Source of the DNA: an uncultured delta proteobacterium
GTDB taxonomy: Bacteria; Desulfobacterota; WTBG01; CAIYCZ01; CAIRTM01
DNA: 41,334 nt
Reading direction: 5' to 3'
NCBI GenBank assembly: GCA_903911225.1
Contig: CAIWCT010000331.1
Span: 1 to 41,334 of the forward strand
The translations under genes were made by a program, and so were the position numbers. Shown one piece after another: positions 11,258-19,533 of the stretch. The notes beneath the pieces were generated by a model, which was not told the DNA's origin, ran no database searches, and worked only from the letters and a program-made list of their open reading frames with translations. Every line of letters begins with the position of its first letter. The first letter of the stretch is position 1.

Positions 11258-11659
11258 TTATTTTTCTGCGCTCAGCATCTGCACCCAGACTTTTCTGGTG
11301 CGCGGGCCGTCGAATTCGCAGAAAAAAACGGATTGCCAGTTCCCCAGCTGCAGGCAGCCGCCTTCAACAATGACGCTGAGAGAACAGCCGAAAAGGGATG
11401 ATTTGATATGTGCCGCCGAGTTGCCTTCGCTGTGAGCGTAGCCGTCTGAAAACGGTATGATTTTATTCATTTCCATGATCATATCGCGGATCACGTCAGG
11501 ATCGGCATTTTCGTTTATGGTAACACCAGCCGTGGTATGCGGTACAAAAACCGTACAGATGCCCCGCTCGATGCCGGTTGTGCGCACAATGGCCTGAAGC
11601 TGAGAGGTAATATTTACCATATCAGTCTGCCTGTATGTTTTAACCGTTAGTTCATCCAT
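11258..11659 (-). CDS. yjbQ: YjbQ/UPF0047 family protein
   Basis: A small protein of the widespread UPF0047 family, 133 residues from the chosen start MDELTVK. The family hallmarks are visible: GICTVFVPHTTAGVTINENADPDV, then HSEGNSAAHIKSSLFG and LGNWQSVFFCEFDGPR. Members have weak thiamine-phosphate-synthase-like activity in E. coli, but the true role is unsettled. The ORF track start lies seven codons upstream with no ribosome binding site. The gene lies 49 bases from the TMTC-like pair and is read in the same direction. Confidence 0.9.
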   Translation of the reverse strand: MDELTVKTYRQTDMVNITSQLQAIVRTTGIERGICTVFVPHTTAGVTINENADPDVIRDMIMEMNKIIPFSDGYAHSEGNSAAHIKSSLFGCSLSVIVEGGCLQLGNWQSVFFCEFDGPRTRKVWVQMLSAEK

Positions 11660-11953
11660 CGTATATCTCGTCCACAGCATGATTTTTGCGTCGATTATAA
11701 CCGTCCCGGCGGCGTTATGTCAACTGCTGCAAAGAAACTGCTTTTAAGCAATTAAAACAGCAGGATAGTTGCCGAGTTTTATCACTACTTATTTAATAAA
11801 AAAAAACACGGGATTAAAAAAATAATATCTGGTATTTTTAAAAAAAACGGTTATAGAATATAAAAATCGCATAATATAATTTGGTGAGTTGGAGCATTTT
11901 CCCTAAAATCATACTACCCTTAAAAAAACAATAGAAGGAACGGGTTACTTATT
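11660..11953. other. AT-rich divergent intergenic region
   Basis: About 290 bases between yjbQ (-) and a methyltransferase gene (+). The composition shifts sharply to A/T, with several A runs of eight or so. Promoters for both genes must lie here, but no unambiguous -35/-10 pair could be picked. No ORF or structured RNA was recognised. Confidence 0.5.
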
Positions 11954-12562
11954 ATGTCAATCATGTATCGATACCCGCAGCTGTATGATCTCCTAGTCAG
12001 AATTGTTCATGGCAGATCCCTTAAAAAAAGATTTGAGGTTATCGCGCAGGAGATCGGAGAAAATAAAAAAGTTTTCGAGCTCGGCTGCGGAACAGCAATG
12101 GTGTATCCGTTCCTTCATCGGGGGTCTAAATATGAAGGTTGGGATTTAAATGAAAATTTTTTAGCAATGGCACGAAAGAGGGCCGATGCTGTTAAGGTGT
12201 TCAATAAGAATATATTCGACTTTGACAGCTATCCGGACAATGACGTCATCCTCATCTGCGACGTCCTTCATCATATCATCCCCAACCACCCAAAGCTGGT
12301 GGAAGAAGCATTAAAGAGAACCAAAAAGCTGATCATTTCCGAGCCGGCTCGATCATTTAAACCGCCCAAAATACTTTTTCCCATAGTCCGGCTCTTCACA
12401 AATATCTTAGGTGATTATGACGGTATAAATGATTCTTCCCACACTTTAGAATGGGATTATAATAAAGAAAAGCTACAGAGCTTCTTTCAAAGCATGGGAT
12501 GTTCAAAGACAATCACTGTAGGCTGGGATATGATCGCAGTGTTTGACTCAAATTGTATCTGA
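11954..12562 (+). CDS. Class I SAM-dependent methyltransferase
   Basis: A 202-residue protein with the Rossmann methyltransferase signature: motif I VFELGCGTAMV (about 40-50), an acidic residue after strand 2 in YEGWDLNEN, and motif IV-V region VILICDVLHHI. The double His after the Asp-Val is like other small-molecule or lipid methyltransferases of the Methyltransf_11/25 groups. The substrate is unknown. AGAAGGAA lies about 13 bases before the ATG. The gene sits alone on the + strand in an AT-rich stretch, which suggests acquisition. Confidence 0.8.
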   Translation: MSIMYRYPQLYDLLVRIVHGRSLKKRFEVIAQEIGENKKVFELGCGTAMVYPFLHRGSKYEGWDLNENFLAMARKRADAVKVFNKNIFDFDSYPDNDVILICDVLHHIIPNHPKLVEEALKRTKKLIISEPARSFKPPKILFPIVRLFTNILGDYDGINDSSHTLEWDYNKEKLQSFFQSMGCSKTITVGWDMIAVFDSNCI

Positions 12563-12749
12563 TAGGATTCAGGTTCAAACTATAGCGATATCGGTAAAAT
12601 AAGGTCGGAATCCATACTGATGGATAACGGTTTATAGTTTTCAGCTGCCGGTAAGCTGATAGAAAAGCACCTTCAGCCCGAAAGAAAAAAAGAGCCGAAG
12701 GGTTCGCACGCCTGCATACCCCCAACCCTCGTTTATATCTTCAGAAGGC

Positions 12750-13493
12750 TTACTGAGGCCGGATTCCCTCGAAAATCATTGTTTCAAAAGCTGACATTTC
12801 GCTGGCAGTATTACCGGAATCGTGCCGATACGGCTCCAGGCAACTGAGAGGCTCATGCTCTGATTGGCCGGGAGAGCATCGCCGAATGTTTATAAATCCG
12901 GCTTCCTGCATGGCCATGGTTAAAAGCTCGCTGTCATACAGAAACTTATGGCCCCAGCTGTAAAAGGCATTGTTGATGATAAAAGAAGCCTTGTAGGCAT
13001 GTATTCCGTCTAACTGCTGATCCGTAATCCACTTGATATATCTTTCACTGATCGGGGCGTCTTTGCCGGAATGAAGGCCAATGAGAACTTCAAGGTCCGG
13101 AGTAGCGACTCTGATACAACCGCCCGGCCTCATTACCCGCCTGCACTCACGCAGCATGCTGAGCCCATCATTCCAGGATATATGCTCAATCATATGCTCA
13201 CTGTAAATGAAATTAAAGGTGGCATCATCAAAAGGAAAGCGCCTGGTCGCATCAAGATACACGGTATGGGGTGGCACAGGAACTATATCTGTACACAGCC
13301 AGCCTTCGTGGTAATTGGGCCCGGAGCCGATCTGCAGTTTTTTTATTTCATGGGATGTCAGGTATCTTTGCATGATTCCCGGGCCCGAACTCAGTCGTGA
13401 GATAAAAAGAGGCAGCCTTCGCGCTATTTTTTGCGCGTCACGAACCATGCCGGTGATCGTGTCGTACTTTTTTAACAGCTGCCGAAAGCTCAT
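12750..13493 (-). CDS. Predicted SAM-dependent methyltransferase (COG4627-like)
   Basis: The start at MSFRQLLKKYD is chosen because GAGG lies five bases upstream; the ORF track adds 29 residues without support. The 247-residue protein has an N-terminal helix of about 55 residues, then the motif KLQIGSGPNYHEGWLCTDIV, an Asp after strand 2 (VYLDATRRFPFDD) and YSEHMIEHISW. This pattern is typical of the COG4627 methyltransferases often found in surface-glycan loci. The C-terminus is rich in His and Cys. No glycan genes are nearby, so the substrate cannot be inferred. Confidence 0.82.
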   Translation of the reverse strand: MSFRQLLKKYDTITGMVRDAQKIARRLPLFISRLSSGPGIMQRYLTSHEIKKLQIGSGPNYHEGWLCTDIVPVPPHTVYLDATRRFPFDDATFNFIYSEHMIEHISWNDGLSMLRECRRVMRPGGCIRVATPDLEVLIGLHSGKDAPISERYIKWITDQQLDGIHAYKASFIINNAFYSWGHKFLYDSELLTMAMQEAGFINIRRCSPGQSEHEPLSCLEPYRHDSGNTASEMSAFETMIFEGIRPQ

Positions 13494-13594
13494 ACTAACC
13501 TCTTTTAGAGTAAGGAGCGCAGGGGATTGATAAGAAAATCGTTTGGGGATGAGGGGTGCGCGGCTTGCTTCCGCACACACCAGGCTTTCTGCCG

Positions 13595-15655
13595 CTACAA
13601 GGTCATTCTGGATTCAGGCCTGAAACAAAGCTTGTAAAATTTTTCAAGAATTATTTCTCTGTTGACAGGTTTTGGTATGCAGTCATCCATGCCGGCTTTT
13701 TTATATCTTTGAAAATCCTCCTCCAGCGCATGAGCGGTATAGGCAATGATGGGAGTTGTAATATTGTTTTGCCGAAGCATAATAGTGGCATCAACCCCGT
13801 TCATAATAGGCATTTGAATATCCATAAGTATGACATCATACTTTTGGGGATTGGCTAATACTTTATTCGCAGCTTCCATGCCATTACTGGAACAGTCTAC
13901 TGCATAGCCTGATTGCACCAGAATTTTCATGGCAACCAGCTGGTTGATGCGGTTATCATCAACCACAAGTATGTTTAAATTATGTTTTATCTTTTCCGAC
14001 AGAGAATATCGTGTCAGGATTTCACGGCTGCTGCCGGAATCAAAATCCTCCGTAAACAGATGTTTTATAATCTCGTAGAAAGAAAGTTTTGAACAGGGCT
14101 TTGACAAACAGCCGTTAAAGCCCATATTCTGGCATGCTTTTGCAGAGCCTCTATTGGGAGACGCAAATGCCAAAAGAGGAACATAGAGGCCAAAATTTTC
14201 ACGTATCAGCTCAACAATTTCTGAAATATCCTCAAATGAAGTGGAAACATCTATCACAAACAGATCTACCCGTGTTTTATTTATAATTAAATCTTGAAAT
14301 TGAGGAGAAACGTCCTGGATGCTTCCGCAGGTAATGACATTCATCTGTGCCTGTTTGCAGAGCTTTGATAAAATATCCAGATGTATTTTTTCGAAATCAA
14401 GAATAAAAACTGTCTTATCCTGCAGATTAACAGTGACAGCGGACTTAGCGGTCTGTATTTTTTCAGCTCTAAGCAGCTTTACGGTAAAATCGAAAGAGCT
14501 TCCTTTGCCGAGCTTGCTTGTTGCTTGTAAATCACCCCGCATCAGGCGGGCAATGCTGCGGCATACATGCAGCCCTATTCCGAGGCCTTTGGACTTTCTT
14601 GTTAATGCACCGTCGCCCTTGTAAAACAGGGTAAAGATTGATTCCAGGGTGCCCTTGGCCATTCCAACGCCTGTGTCCTGCACATGAAACCGTACGGTAA
14701 TATCGCTTTCATGCTCGTGTGCGGGCTCAACATCAAGTGTAACTTTTATACTGCCGGATCTGGTGTGCTTTATTGCATTATTAAGCAGCTTCAGCACAAT
14801 CTGTCTGATTCTGCTGGGGTCGCCTTTAAGCAGGAAGGGAACCTGATTGGTAATTTCATGCTGAAATTCAATGTTTTTGCCTTCAAGCTTGTCTTTTGTA
14901 TCAATAATAATACTGTAAAAGAGAAGCTCGATATCAAAGCCTATGTCAGCAATCTCGATTTTGCCATTCTCGATTTTCGCGTAATCAAGTATGTTATTTA
15001 TCATGCTGAGCAGATCTTCACTGCTTTTTTTGATTACATGCAATTGCTCTTTATATTCTTCAGTAATCTGCTCATTATCAATCAGTAAATCCGTAAAACC
15101 GCAAATGCCATTCATCGGTATCCTTAATTCGCTCGAAATTTTCGAAAGAAAAAATTCCTTAAGGTCTTTGGTAGTCTCAGCCAGAATCTTAGCTTTTTCG
15201 AGCTCTGTCTCCAGGTTTTGTTTATCTGTAATATCCTTAACAAGACATAGCGAGGCGACACTGTTGCCCATGGAATCTTTCAAAAGGCACACATTCTGCT
15301 GAACGGGTACGAGCTTGCCCTCCTTGTCGACGTAAAAAGTTGTCCAGTCTTTTATCTCACCGGTTTTGTTTAATGTGGAAAGAATATTGTGAGTTTCTTC
15401 AAAATAATCATCGCCCAGTTCAAACACTTCACCTAATCGCGAGGTGTAGATACCGTGAGACGGCGTGAAACGAACGGGCATTTTCCCCACGATTTCATCT
15501 CGTTCAAATCCCAGTGTATTTAAAAAGTATGGATTGGCATCAAGCACATGGCCCTTCAAATCGGAAAGCAGTATACCCGTATCGACCTTGTCAAATACGC
15601 TGGCTAAAAAAGATTGGGAAGATTTGTATTCTGTTTGCATAATCGGGGCGTTCAT
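13595..15655 (-). CDS. Hybrid sensor kinase, PAS-HisKA-HATPase-REC-REC, with Ser in place of the H-box His
   Basis: A 686-residue protein. A PAS domain spans about 15-140 (LLSDLKGHVLDANPYFLNTLGF). The dimerisation helix reads SKISSELRIPMNG at 171-183, where the family has SHELRTPLN, so the phosphoacceptor is Ser175. The ATPase domain is intact: LLNNAIKHT, DTGVGM and GLGIGL. It is followed by a degenerate receiver-like segment (about 405-535) and a complete receiver (VVDDNR, phospho-Asp in ILMDIQMP, AYTA, KP). No membrane segment is seen, so sensing is cytoplasmic. No partner regulator is adjacent. The missing His suggests a pseudokinase or a receiver fed by another kinase. Confidence 0.88.
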   Translation of the reverse strand: MNAPIMQTEYKSSQSFLASVFDKVDTGILLSDLKGHVLDANPYFLNTLGFERDEIVGKMPVRFTPSHGIYTSRLGEVFELGDDYFEETHNILSTLNKTGEIKDWTTFYVDKEGKLVPVQQNVCLLKDSMGNSVASLCLVKDITDKQNLETELEKAKILAETTKDLKEFFLSKISSELRIPMNGICGFTDLLIDNEQITEEYKEQLHVIKKSSEDLLSMINNILDYAKIENGKIEIADIGFDIELLFYSIIIDTKDKLEGKNIEFQHEITNQVPFLLKGDPSRIRQIVLKLLNNAIKHTRSGSIKVTLDVEPAHEHESDITVRFHVQDTGVGMAKGTLESIFTLFYKGDGALTRKSKGLGIGLHVCRSIARLMRGDLQATSKLGKGSSFDFTVKLLRAEKIQTAKSAVTVNLQDKTVFILDFEKIHLDILSKLCKQAQMNVITCGSIQDVSPQFQDLIINKTRVDLFVIDVSTSFEDISEIVELIRENFGLYVPLLAFASPNRGSAKACQNMGFNGCLSKPCSKLSFYEIIKHLFTEDFDSGSSREILTRYSLSEKIKHNLNILVVDDNRINQLVAMKILVQSGYAVDCSSNGMEAANKVLANPQKYDVILMDIQMPIMNGVDATIMLRQNNITTPIIAYTAHALEEDFQRYKKAGMDDCIPKPVNREIILEKFYKLCFRPESRMTL

Positions 15656-15767
15656 ATTTACTGACTCCGTTGTTGTTTATTAAAAGCAGTACCGCATAAA
15701 AAATACCGAACCAGGAAGACTGCGACTGTTATTCGCATTGCTGCAACCTTTACGGCACCATTGCCGA

Positions 15768-16109
15768 TTAATATTCTTCATGAGAGGCTCTGAGTTTTTG
15801 AAGCCCGCGGCTTATGGTCATAACGCTGCAGGGCTTTTTGTAAGCCCTGCAAAGTTTTTCCAATGTCAAATCCTGGCGCTGCTCAACGGTTTTACGCAGC
15901 CACGCCATATCCTGTTCATCCAAAATTTTTTTCCTCCCGCAACGGTGGTTCTGCGGTTCAAGCATGCCAAGTTTCTTGCGCTGGGCCAGTAATTTTTTTA
16001 CCATTCCCAGCGAAACGCCGTAGCGCTCTGCAATCTCTTCACGGGTACCTTCTCCCGCATCGCAGGCAACTACTATGAGCATGCGCATGTGCATCGATAT
16101 AGGCTTCAT
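15768..16109 (-). pseudogene. Orphan IS630-type OrfA / transposase N-terminal fragment
   Basis: A 113-residue protein with the N-terminal helix-turn-helix half of IS630 transposases: DAGEGTREEIAERYGVS, then a basic linker (RCGRKK), then DLTLEKLCRAY and SVMTISRGLQKL. In full elements a DDE catalytic part follows, often by frameshift. Here the frame stops after RASHEEY, and neither other frame in the next 110 bases continues the domain. No inverted repeats were recognised. It is best read as an insertion sequence remnant, although a domesticated DNA-binding protein cannot be excluded. Confidence 0.75.
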
Positions 16110-16526
16110 ACTTATATTATCGGATTTTTTTTGTCCGGCTATAGTATTTTGTGAAAATATTTTTAATTTTTTTTATAAAGGGTTGTTATGCTTGATGTAG
16201 GCCGGGAATCAAAAAACAAGCTGACAAAGCCTGTGCGGTTGGGGGAAAGCGGAGCCGCAGCCTTATTTTTTGTTTAAATGGGGCCTTGTGCTTCAAAAAC
16301 AGGGGGGGAGCACTGCGAGCCTGCTATAAAATCGGCTGTGGCGGGAGTTTCGATCAATCAGTTTTGGTTGTTGCGGCTGCAGTAGGATAAGCTTTGACGG
16401 GGTGAGATTCCCTCTCAATGCATAGGAGGATGGGTGCCCTGGCATTTTCAGCCCCCTGGCAGCGTGCATGAACCCATCTATTGTCTGCATAAGACTGCTC
16501 TGCCGGCTGTTCGAATTAAAACCCGA
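16110..16526. other. Gene-poor stretch with possible structured RNA
   Basis: No convincing gene. A 29-codon ORF at 16188-16277 (MLDVGRESK) has no ribosome site or homology I recognise. From about 16330 to 16480 the DNA becomes G-rich and can fold: GATGGGT near 16430 can pair with ACCCATC near 16475, enclosing a TGCC/GGCA stem. No known riboswitch consensus was matched. An insertion-element end is equally possible. Confidence 0.3.
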
Positions 16527-16973
16527 TTACGGTAGCTTCGGTTGTATCGTTTTAATTAAGCGAAAGCTGAGGCCGGCAAACAGATTAAACCCGTATTTTC
16601 GGTGTAGATACAGGAACAGAATTGAAATTACACATATGCTACAGCAGCCTAAGGCAGAAAACAGTTGGCTGGCATTACTTGAAAATCGGATGAAATATTT
16701 TTCCGCAAATCCCGAAGTAAAAATGGCCAGCAAGGCAAGCCAAAAGGTTCTCGCATAGATGTTTGGCAGATTTTTCAGTATCAACAAAAAATAAACTATA
16801 AAAACAAAATTAAAAGCAAACACGCACCAGTCCCATCCTGAGGCAGGATTAAAATCAGGCGTGTTATATTTTGAAGGCTTACATATAAAATATATATTTG
16901 CGAGCGCCCCCAAAAAAAAGACGACTGTCAAAACCTTGAGAAACTGCAGGGTAGGATTCATTATTAATTTCAT
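16527..16973 (-). CDS. Small hypothetical membrane protein
   Basis: A 148-residue protein with four likely membrane segments (about 10-30, 48-68, 76-93 and 102-124) and a basic C-terminus ending FRLIKTIQPKLP. It is not recognised as a named family. No clear ribosome site precedes either Met1 or Met5. The hydrophobic pattern and open frame support a real gene, but the surrounding region carries element remnants, so it could also be cargo or a decayed gene. Its neighbour on the right is read in the opposite direction. Confidence 0.5.
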   Translation of the reverse strand: MKLIMNPTLQFLKVLTVVFFLGALANIYFICKPSKYNTPDFNPASGWDWCVFAFNFVFIVYFLLILKNLPNIYARTFWLALLAIFTSGFAEKYFIRFSSNASQLFSALGCCSICVISILFLYLHRKYGFNLFAGLSFRLIKTIQPKLP

Positions 16974-17186
16974 GGGTTGAACGCTGTCAAATAAAGCATT
17001 GCTATTCAGCGGAGTATTTCACATATCCCTACAAAAGCTATTCCAAAATATATCGGTTTTGTCAAGCTGACGGAAGGTATGGCAACAACCGGCAGCCGAA
17101 AAACATAAAAACCCCCTGTTCAGGGTTGTATTGTCCTAAAATTACAATTATAATTGAAGAAAATGCTGAATCATGGAGGTTACCGG

Positions 17187-17450
17187 ATGTCTGAGGATCA
17201 ACTGAATGAAAAAACAGCAGGTACGTCTGAGCCGCCGCATGCTCAGGACCCTGCACAGCAGGATGCTGACCGTCGCACAATCAAAAGCTATGACGAGCTT
17301 ATGCATGGATTTGAAGAGATAAGGAAAATTGTGGATAATCAGGATAAATTTGATAAGCAAAAAAACACAGACACTAGCTGCAATGAAATTCTCAAAAACT
17401 TTGATAAAATTAAAAAAATTATTGACAATCAGGAGACCCCGGAGGACTAG
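17187..17450 (+). CDS. Small charged protein with an internal repeat
   Basis: An 87-residue soluble protein. The start is set by GGAGGT six bases before the ATG; the ORF track start 11 codons earlier overlaps this site. The first 35 residues are polar and likely disordered. Two related segments follow: YDELMHGFEEIRKIVDNQD and CNEILKNFDKIKKIIDNQE. Each is probably an amphipathic helix. No family is recognised. The strong ribosome site and duplicated motif argue that it is expressed. It lies about 730 bases upstream of the ketosynthase cluster, on the same strand. Confidence 0.6.
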   Translation: MSEDQLNEKTAGTSEPPHAQDPAQQDADRRTIKSYDELMHGFEEIRKIVDNQDKFDKQKNTDTSCNEILKNFDKIKKIIDNQETPED

Positions 17451-17751
17451 TTTGCAGGCCGGACCTTCAGCATCAATCGAGATCAGCCAATAAAAATTAC
17501 ACAGCTTACAAAGTGATGCTCACTGCTGCAAGGGGGTGGCATACAGGTAGATAAGATTGATTTTTTAATTTGTCACACTTAATTCCGCTTACTCGCGGGC
17601 ATTGCACGGCATATTTTGGTCAGCCTGCCGTCAAAGGCTATAATTATTCACTGCTTCTGCTTTGTTCAATTTTAACAACGGCTTCCATGCCGACAAACGG
17701 CACTTTCACCCTGCCCCCCCCCTCGTCCAATTGTCTGTCTTTGTCTGCCTG

Positions 17752-17873
17752 TTAATAACGCTTCTGCATGTATGAAAGCAACACGGCATCATACGTGCGT
17801 CCGCTTTTTTGGGCTACAGTCAGAAGTCGGGCGCGAATGAATGCTGCGATATCTTTTGGTTTTTTTTCGGCAT
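17752..17873 (-). pseudogene. AbiEii-like nucleotidyltransferase toxin, N-terminal fragment
   Basis: Read on the - strand, this gives M-P-K-K in one frame and then, across a run of eight A, DIAAFIRARLLTVAQKSGRT and YDAVLLSYMQKRY-stop in another. The second part matches the conserved N-terminus of AbiEii/AbiGii toxins, where 'IAASVRARLLNLA...LLxRYxxERLLYRL' is typical. One base is missing from the A run, and the frame ends where the ERLLYRL helix should follow. No nucleotidyltransferase core or AbiEi antitoxin gene is present. It is a relic of an abortive-infection or toxin-antitoxin module, and too short for the ORF track. Confidence 0.65.
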
Positions 17874-17950
17874 GCTATACCACCAGTGCTTGCTGGCAAG
17901 GCAACATATAACATTTCACAACAATAGGTAGCCTGCATATATGGATTTTA

Positions 17951-18012
17951 CAATTGGCTGTCTGGAACCAATTGAAGCATAGTAAGGGCTGTAAAGTGGT
18001 TGTTTTGAACCA
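17951..18012. promoter_or_regulatory. Two dyad repeats, possible operators
   Basis: A perfect 7-bp inverted repeat CAATTGG-N10-CCAATTG at 17951-17974 is followed, 22 bases on, by TGGTT-N6-AACCA at 17997-18012. Both share the AACCA half. They lie about 170-230 bases before the first ketosynthase start, so control of that locus is possible. No regulator gene is adjacent, and leftover control sites of the broken AbiE module are an alternative. Confidence 0.35.
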
Positions 18013-18180
18013 ACGCAAATTTTAACACCTTGCAAAAAAAACGCCTTGAAAAGAAACTAATTTATAACTACCTGAATTTCAGACTTTTATTGCATAGTTT
18101 TTCTGCAATTTTTATTTGATTTTTAGTGGCACGGCCATTGCAATAACTATTCAGCAAGCAAACGCTGAAAGGAGTAAAAA

Positions 18181-19533
18181 ATGACCGCTGCATATTATAA
18201 CGACAGGAACTGGGACAAAAAGAAGACAGAGCGCAAACGCGTTGTTATAACCGGAATCGGCTCAGTGACGCCTATCGGCAATACCCTGGATGCCACCTGG
18301 TCAAATCTGATCAAAGGCACCTCGGGCATAGCTCCCATAACAATTTTTGACGCATCAACATTCCCGGTTAAAATCGGCGCAGAGGTCAAGAATTTTGATT
18401 TTAACGCTGTAGTGCCTGAAGACCTCAGGCCTTTTATTGGCAGAAGCACAAGCTTCTGCATTCAGGCAACACGTGAAGCGCTTCGCAATGCCGGCCTTGA
18501 TCTTGATCTTATGAACACGGCATCAGTTGGTATCGCTCTGGGGTCAAACGAAGAGGCCATGGGCCTGAATATGTTTGGCGACCTTTTTGACGCACGCACT
18601 ATAAAGGAGCATCTTGAGCGGCAGCAGGACGAAACCAGTCTGCACCGGCCTTTTGCTCATCTTGCGGCCTCAAAACAGTTGGGCCAGATCTGGCCCGTGC
18701 GCCGCAGCGCAGCTACAGCGGCCAACATTCTGTCGATTCTGTTCAATATTCAGGGCCCCGTGAGCACCTCCTCCGGCGCATGCGTATCTTCAGCACAGGC
18801 CATGGGCCGGGCTCTTCGCATGATTCAGGACGGAGACGCTAATGTTGTTATCACCGGCGGCTGCGACTCCATGATCGGCGAATTCTCCGTTGCCGGCTTT
18901 TACCGGCTGCGGGCTTTGTCCAAAAACAACGATAATCCCGAAAAAGCCTCCCGTCCCTTTGATCTCAAACGGGATGGCTTCGTGCTGGGAGAAGGATCGG
19001 CCGTGCTGATTCTTGAAGACCTTGAGCATGCGCGCAAGCGCGGCGCAACCATTCTGGCAGAGCTTGCAGGCTACGGGTCATCTTCAAATGCCGGCAGCAT
19101 CACCGCACCCCCTGAAGACGGCCGGGGAGCCGACCTGTGCCTCAAAGCGGCTCTTGCAGACGGGAACTGCTCGCCTGACGAAGTCGACTATATAAATGCC
19201 CATGGCACGTCGACCTATCTTAACGACAAGTCTGAGACAGCGGCCATCAAGAACGTGTTCGGAGAGCGGGCGTATAGCATCCCCGTTAGCTCGAACAAGT
19301 CGATGCTGGGGCATCTGGTGGCAAGCGCGGCAGCAATAGAGCTTGCCATGAGCGTACAGACGATCAACAGCCAGGTGATTCCGCCTACCATCAACTATGA
19401 AAACCCTGATCCTGTATGCGATCTTGACTATGTGCCCAATGAGTTTCGTCTGAAGAAAGTGAATACCATTCTTTCTAATTCATTTGCCTTCGGCGGCCAG
19501 AACGCATCGGTACTTGTTAAGAAATTCCAATGA
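18181..19533 (+). CDS. Beta-ketoacyl-ACP synthase, FabF-like, catalytically complete (KS1)
   Basis: A 450-residue thiolase-fold ketosynthase of the KAS II/type II PKS class. It would condense an acyl group with malonyl-ACP. The catalytic Cys201 lies in SSGACVSSAQAMG, His341 in NAHGTSTYLND and His378 in KSMLGHLV. The C-terminus has the FabF marker [16 protein letters not shown] and FAFGGQNAS. The N-terminus has a 19-residue charged extension (NDRNWDKKKTERKR), and residues 130-185 are expanded relative to FabF. AAGGAG lies six bases before the ATG. The stop overlaps the next gene's start (ATGA), indicating coupled translation with the inactive KS2. Confidence 0.93.
   Translation: MTAAYYNDRNWDKKKTERKRVVITGIGSVTPIGNTLDATWSNLIKGTSGIAPITIFDASTFPVKIGAEVKNFDFNAVVPEDLRPFIGRSTSFCIQATREALRNAGLDLDLMNTASVGIALGSNEEAMGLNMFGDLFDARTIKEHLERQQDETSLHRPFAHLAASKQLGQIWPVRRSAATAANILSILFNIQGPVSTSSGACVSSAQAMGRALRMIQDGDANVVITGGCDSMIGEFSVAGFYRLRALSKNNDNPEKASRPFDLKRDGFVLGEGSAVLILEDLEHARKRGATILAELAGYGSSSNAGSITAPPEDGRGADLCLKAALADGNCSPDEVDYINAHGTSTYLNDKSETAAIKNVFGERAYSIPVSSNKSMLGHLVASAAAIELAMSVQTINSQVIPPTINYENPDPVCDLDYVPNEFRLKKVNTILSNSFAFGGQNASVLVKKFQ

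Larger units (their letters stand above)
17451..18180. other. Gene-poor region upstream of the ketosynthase locus
   Basis: There is no intact gene in about 730 bases. The ORF listed at 17570-17755 lacks a ribosome site and has random-looking composition. The stretch contains a broken AbiEii-like fragment and two dyad repeats, described separately. The last 60 bases hold a good ribosome site (AAGGAG) for the first ketosynthase. A promoter for the locus is expected here but could not be pinned to a specific hexamer pair. Confidence 0.5.

Noticed and set aside
16200-16265. Possible c-di-GMP (GEMM) riboswitch around ACAAAGCC...GGAAAGCGGAGCC
   Set aside because: Only a fragment of the consensus is present; the GNRA tetraloop, receptor and closing stems could not be placed.
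17093-17125. Short hairpin AACCCCCTGTTCAGGGTT as a terminator
   Set aside because: The best stem is only 4-5 bp, and no gene ends immediately before it on either strand.
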